NCBI GenBank assembly: GCA_021809235.1
Contig: JAKBAG010000132.1
Span: forward strand, 1-8,447
DNA length: 8,447 nt
DNA from: Acidobacteriota bacterium
GTDB lineage: Bacteria; Acidobacteriota; Terriglobia; Terriglobales; Acidobacteriaceae
Reading direction: 5' to 3'
Notes under the pieces: generated by a model
Database searches by the model: none
What the model was told of the DNA's origin: nothing
Seen by the model: only the letters and a program-made list of their open reading frames with translations
Position numbers and translations under genes: made by a program
Shown: one piece after another, positions 5,461 through 8,447 of the stretch
How the letters are laid out: each line of letters starts with the position of its first letter
Numbering within the stretch: position 1 is the first letter of the stretch

Positions 5461-7446
5461 GTGTCGTCCATCGCAGATAAATCGATTCTGGATTCTCATA
5501 CGGAAGTCTATTCCCGGATTGCAACGCACGCTGCTGGTCCGGGCGGTTCGCTGCCCATTACGGCAGAAATGCTGCTCACGCAGCCATCCGGCAATCTCTT
5601 TGGGCTTAGTCAGAGCGCGGGCATGGGCTGGGAGCCATCTCGCCTGCTCGATCCTGAGTTTCTGATCCTAAGCACCCACGGCGGATTGCGCGCCGAGTCT
5701 GGCGAAGCGATTGCGCTGGGGCTGCACACCGGCCACTGGGAGGTGGGCTTGCTGGTGGCCGAGGCAGCCCGGTCGCTGCGTCAGCATCGGGCCATTCCCT
5801 TTGCTGCGGCCTGCACGGACCCCTGCGACGGACGCACGCAGGGCACCCCGGGCATGATGGACTCGCTGCCCTTTCGGAATGATGCGGCCATGGTGCTGCG
5901 CCGGTTGATGCGTTCGCTGCCGACCCGCCGCGGCGTGATGGGCGTGGCCACCTGCGACAAGGGCCTGCCTGCGATGATGATGGCGCTTGCCTCCAGTGGA
6001 AAATATCCTGCGATTTTGGTTCCCGGCGGGGTCACGCTGCTGCCGGAATCCGGCGAGGACGCCGGCAAAGTGCAGACGATTGGCGCGCGCTTTGCCCAGG
6101 GGCAGATTTCGCTGGAGACTGCGGCGGAGATGGGCTGCCGCGCCTGCGCTTCACCCGGTGGAGGTTGCCAGTTCCTGGGCACCGCCGCCACGGCACAGGT
6201 GGTTGCCGAGGCTATGGGCATGAGCCTGCCGCATGCCGCGCTCGCTCCCTCGGGGCATGCCATCTGGCTGGATACAGCAGCACGGTCTGCGCTGGCGCTG
6301 CTCCGAATGTACCAGCATGGCATGGGCATGCAGGATGTGCTGACCGATGCCGCTGTGCGCAATGCGATGGTGGTGCATGCAGCCTTTGGTGGCTCCACAA
6401 ATCTGCTGCTGCATATTCCGGCGATTGCCTTTGCCGCAGGATTGCGCAGGCCCTCCAGGGAAGACTGGACGGCTGTGAATCGCGCCGTGCCGCGGCTGGT
6501 GGATGCGCTGCCCAATGGCCCGAAAAACTTTGCCACGGTGCAGGTGTTCCTGGCAGGTGGTGCACCGGAGGTGATGCTGCATCTGCGTGCTGCCGGGCTG
6601 CTGGATACCAAGGTCAGGACGGTGAGTGGATTGACGCTCGATGCAGTGCTGGACTGGTGGCAGCACAGCGAGCGAAGGACTGCTCTGCGCCGACATCTGC
6701 AGCAGACAGACGGTATTGATCCGGACACCGTCATTCATTCGCCGGATGCGGCCCATGCCGCCGGACTCAGCTCGACGGTCTGCTTTCCGACGGGAAATCT
6801 GGCGCCGGAAGGGTCAGTCATCAAATGCACGGCGATTGATCCTTCGCTCGTCGATGCGGACAATGTCTATCGCCATACCGGTCCTGCCAAAGTGTTTGTC
6901 ACGGAGGAGGCTGCAATTGAGGCCATCAAGAGCGGTCGCATTGGCCAGGGCGATGTGATTGTGCTTATTTGCGGAGGGCCGCTTGGCGCCGGTATGCAGG
7001 AGATTTATCAGATCACCTCGGCGCTGCGTCAGCTTCCGCACTGCAGACATGTGGCCGTGCTTACCGATGCGCGCTTCAGTGGCGTTTCCACCGGAGCCTG
7101 CATTGGCCATGTGAGCCCGGAGGCGCTTGCTGGCGGACCAATTGGCCGGGTACAGGATGGAGACATGATTCGCATTGTGATTGATCGCAACCATCTCAGC
7201 GGGACGGTGGATCTTATGCTGACCGATGAGGAGGGTTCGGCGGAAGCCCTGCTGGCGACCCGGTTGCCGCGAACCGATCTGCAGCCACATCCGGAGCTGC
7301 CGGAGGACACCCGGCTGTGGGCGGCCCTGGTAACGGCCTCCGGCGGCGTGTGGGGCGGATGCGTGTATGACACGCATGCAATCACGGAACGCATGGCTGC
7401 AGGCAATTCCGCAATCTTGAAGGCAACAGGCAAAGGAGCATCATGA
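5461..7446 (+). CDS. yjhG: YjhG/YagF-type D-xylonate dehydratase (IlvD/Edd family)
   Basis: A 661-residue Fe-S dehydratase predicted to convert D-xylonate to 2-keto-3-deoxy-D-xylonate in the cytoplasm. Its length and sequence match E. coli YjhG/YagF (about 655 residues) from end to end as I recall that sequence, including LPITAEMLL, DPCDGRTQGT, CDKGLPAMMMALA, GGGCQFLGTA, VHAAFGGSTNLLLHIPAIA, APEGSVIK and SGVSTGACIGHVSPEALAGG. The likely cluster ligands are C122, C165 and C236. K167 in CDKG corresponds to the conserved lysine at the active site, and S540 in ARFSGVS to the proposed catalytic serine of family relatives. The N-terminal IlvD/Edd domain covers about 70-400 and the C-terminal beta-barrel domain about 430-650. 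The stop overlaps the next gene's ATG (ATGA), indicating coupled translation. An alternative GTG at 5446 adds five residues. Related enzymes also accept other aldonates, so the exact substrate is inferred; D-xylonate is the best guess because of the neighbouring gene. Confidence 0.93.
   Translation: MSSIADKSILDSHTEVYSRIATHAAGPGGSLPITAEMLLTQPSGNLFGLSQSAGMGWEPSRLLDPEFLILSTHGGLRAESGEAIALGLHTGHWEVGLLVAEAARSLRQHRAIPFAAACTDPCDGRTQGTPGMMDSLPFRNDAAMVLRRLMRSLPTRRGVMGVATCDKGLPAMMMALASSGKYPAILVPGGVTLLPESGEDAGKVQTIGARFAQGQISLETAAEMGCRACASPGGGCQFLGTAATAQVVAEAMGMSLPHAALAPSGHAIWLDTAARSALALLRMYQHGMGMQDVLTDAAVRNAMVVHAAFGGSTNLLLHIPAIAFAAGLRRPSREDWTAVNRAVPRLVDALPNGPKNFATVQVFLAGGAPEVMLHLRAAGLLDTKVRTVSGLTLDAVLDWWQHSERRTALRRHLQQTDGIDPDTVIHSPDAAHAAGLSSTVCFPTGNLAPEGSVIKCTAIDPSLVDADNVYRHTGPAKVFVTEEAAIEAIKSGRIGQGDVIVLICGGPLGAGMQEIYQITSALRQLPHCRHVAVLTDARFSGVSTGACIGHVSPEALAGGPIGRVQDGDMIRIVIDRNHLSGTVDLMLTDEEGSAEALLATRLPRTDLQPHPELPEDTRLWAALVTASGGVWGGCVYDTHAITERMAAGNSAILKATGKGAS
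7432..7438 (+). promoter_or_regulatory. Shine-Dalgarno sequence of the FAH-family gene, inside the dehydratase gene
   Basis: AAAGGAG lies in the last codons of the dehydratase, 4 bases before the ATG at 7443. The spacing is short but usable. Together with the ATGA overlap it supports coupled translation of the two enzymes. Confidence 0.6.
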
Positions 7447-8276
7447 AACTCTGGAATACGCGCAAGGGGCTTTTTCTTACCGTCGGGCAGAAGGTGTATC
7501 CGGTGCCGGAGCCCGGTCTGGATGCGCTGATTCGCATCGACGAGCTGCAGGAATATCTGAACTCCATCCTGCGACAGGGAAGTGTGGACGAGCAACTGGA
7601 GATGGAAGACCTGCTGGCTCCGATTGAAAACCAGGAAGTTTGGGCAGCCGGCGTCACCTACTATCGCAGCCGCGATGCCCGCATGGAGGAATCGCGCGAG
7701 GCCGGTGGCGGCAGCTTCTATGATCGCGTCTACACGGCAGAGCGCCCGGAGCTTTTTTTCAAGGCGACGGCCAGTCGCGTCGTTGGGCCTGGCCAGCCGG
7801 TGCGTATTCGTCGGGATGCGAACTGGTCCGTTCCGGAGCCGGAGTGGACGCTGCTGATCAACCCTCGCGGTCAGATCATCGGTTGCACGATTGGCAATGA
7901 TATGAGTTCGCGGGACATTGAAGGCGAGAACCCACTGTATTTGCCGCAGGCAAAGGTCTACCAGGGAAGCTGCGCGCTGGGACCCTCGATTCTACTGACT
8001 CCCGAACCGCTACCGGCCTCCACGCGGATTGATCTGGGAGTGGAGCGCGGCGGAGATGTCGTTTTTTCCGGGAGTACTTCGCTGGCCGAGCTGCGCCGCA
8101 CTCCTGCCTCACTGGTGGAGTATCTTTTCCGGGAAAATCTCTTCCCGAACGGTGTGTTTCTGATGACGGGAACCGGCATCGTACCAGCCGACGACTTTAC
8201 CCTGCTGCATGGGGATGTGGTCCGGATTCGCATCGAAGGGCTGGGCGAGCTGGCTAATCCGGTGCAGTGTGGCTGA
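7443..8276 (+). CDS. kdaD: FAH-family 2-keto-3-deoxy-D-arabinonate/xylonate dehydratase (KdaD-like)
   Basis: A 277-residue fumarylacetoacetate-hydrolase-fold enzyme. It closely resembles, from memory, Sulfolobus 2-keto-3-deoxy-D-arabinonate dehydratase. Shared stretches include EVWAAGVTYYRSRDAR (65-80), YDRVYTAERPELFFKAT (93-109), WSVPEPEWTL (128-137), DMSSRDIEGENPLYLPQAKVYQG (153-175) and TGTGIVPADDFTL (242-254). The likely Mg ligands are E132, E134 and D153; all three fall at a constant offset of 11 from the archaeal E143, E145 and D164. K171 is a further conserved active-site candidate. Predicted reaction: 2-keto-3-deoxy-D-pentonate to 2,5-dioxopentanoate plus water, the second dehydration of the Weimberg pathway. 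This substrate is exactly the expected product of the upstream enzyme. The ATG overlaps the upstream stop, and the stop lies 3 bases from the convergent regulator's stop. Alternatives are another FAH-fold hydrolase, such as an acylpyruvase or a 2,4-diketo-3-deoxy acid hydrolase. The fold is certain; the reaction is well supported by context. Confidence 0.85.
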   Translation: MKLWNTRKGLFLTVGQKVYPVPEPGLDALIRIDELQEYLNSILRQGSVDEQLEMEDLLAPIENQEVWAAGVTYYRSRDARMEESREAGGGSFYDRVYTAERPELFFKATASRVVGPGQPVRIRRDANWSVPEPEWTLLINPRGQIIGCTIGNDMSSRDIEGENPLYLPQAKVYQGSCALGPSILLTPEPLPASTRIDLGVERGGDVVFSGSTSLAELRRTPASLVEYLFRENLFPNGVFLMTGTGIVPADDFTLLHGDVVRIRIEGLGELANPVQCG

Positions 8277-8279
8277 GAG

Positions 8280-8447
8280 CTATTTTCCGGTTAGAGGCGG
8301 TGCAGTGCTCTCACGCAGGACGAGCTTGGTGCTGACAATATAGTTTGGTTTGGCGGCGGATGCCTCGCCGTGCTCTGCCTGCTGGTAGAGTGCCTCGAAT
8401 GCAGCCCGTCCCAGCGCGTGCCGTGACAGGCCGATTGTGGTGAGCGG
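8280..8447 (-). CDS. LacI-family transcriptional regulator, C-terminal fragment (cut by window edge)
   Basis: The last 55 codons of a minus-strand gene ending in TAG at 8282-8280; the rest lies beyond the window. The translation begins PLTTIGLSRHALGRAAFEAL and continues to TKLVLRESTAPP, then PLTGK. This is the typical end of LacI/GalR proteins, where the final strands of the sugar-binding domain end in an (L/V)VxRxST(A/x)PP motif. It faces the xylonate operon tail to tail. Sugar-acid operons are often controlled by a neighbouring LacI-type repressor, so it is a plausible regulator of the two dehydratases, with a sugar or sugar acid as effector. The DNA-binding domain and the effector pocket cannot be seen here. 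The family call is good; the target is inferred. Confidence 0.82.
   Translation of the reverse strand, partial: PLTTIGLSRHALGRAAFEALYQQAEHGEASAAKPNYIVSTKLVLRESTAPPLTGK

Noticed and set aside
5781..6734. A 317-codon open frame on the minus strand inside the dehydratase gene
   Set aside because: The plus strand matches YjhG/YagF along its whole length. The antisense translation is a Ser/Ala/Arg-rich shadow with no family motif.

Overview
The window is about 60% G+C and is densely coded, with no tRNA, rRNA, CRISPR or mobile-element signature. Gene content suggests a free-living, sugar-degrading heterotroph, possibly an Acidobacteriia-type soil bacterium: a large two-domain M16 peptidase, a soluble cyclic-nucleotide-fold histidine kinase, and a sugar-acid operon next to a LacI-type regulator. 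The taxonomic guess rests on general gene character only and is weak.

Layout. (1) Positions 5-289 (+): a complete small DUF427-family protein. (2) 424-3318 (+): a secreted two-repeat M16 metallopeptidase whose first half keeps the zinc motif and whose second half has lost it. It ends at a strong hairpin terminator (3338-3378). (3) 3423-4883 (-): a soluble histidine kinase with an N-terminal cNMP-binding-like fold, convergent with the peptidase. (4) 5088-5270 (+): a 60-residue protein of unknown function, divergent from the kinase, with its own Shine-Dalgarno sequence and its own terminator (5302-5346). (5) 5461-7446 and 7443-8276 (+): a two-gene, translationally coupled sugar-acid operon. It encodes a YjhG/YagF-type D-xylonate dehydratase and an FAH-fold protein that closely resembles archaeal 2-keto-3-deoxy-D-arabinonate dehydratase (KdaD). 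(6) 8280-8447 (-): the C-terminal end of a LacI-family regulator, convergent with the operon and only 3 bases from its end.

The most coherent biology is the last block. The first enzyme would dehydrate D-xylonate to 2-keto-3-deoxy-D-xylonate, which is the same compound as 2-keto-3-deoxy-D-arabinonate. The second would dehydrate that to 2,5-dioxopentanoate (alpha-ketoglutarate semialdehyde), the Weimberg route into the TCA cycle. In E. coli, YjhG-type enzymes are instead associated with aldolases. The neighbouring LacI-type regulator is the natural candidate to control the operon. The other genes look like independent transcription units. I found no clearly new multi-gene system. The least explained items are the 60-residue protein and the histidine kinase with a non-canonical nucleotide-binding cassette and a long insert.
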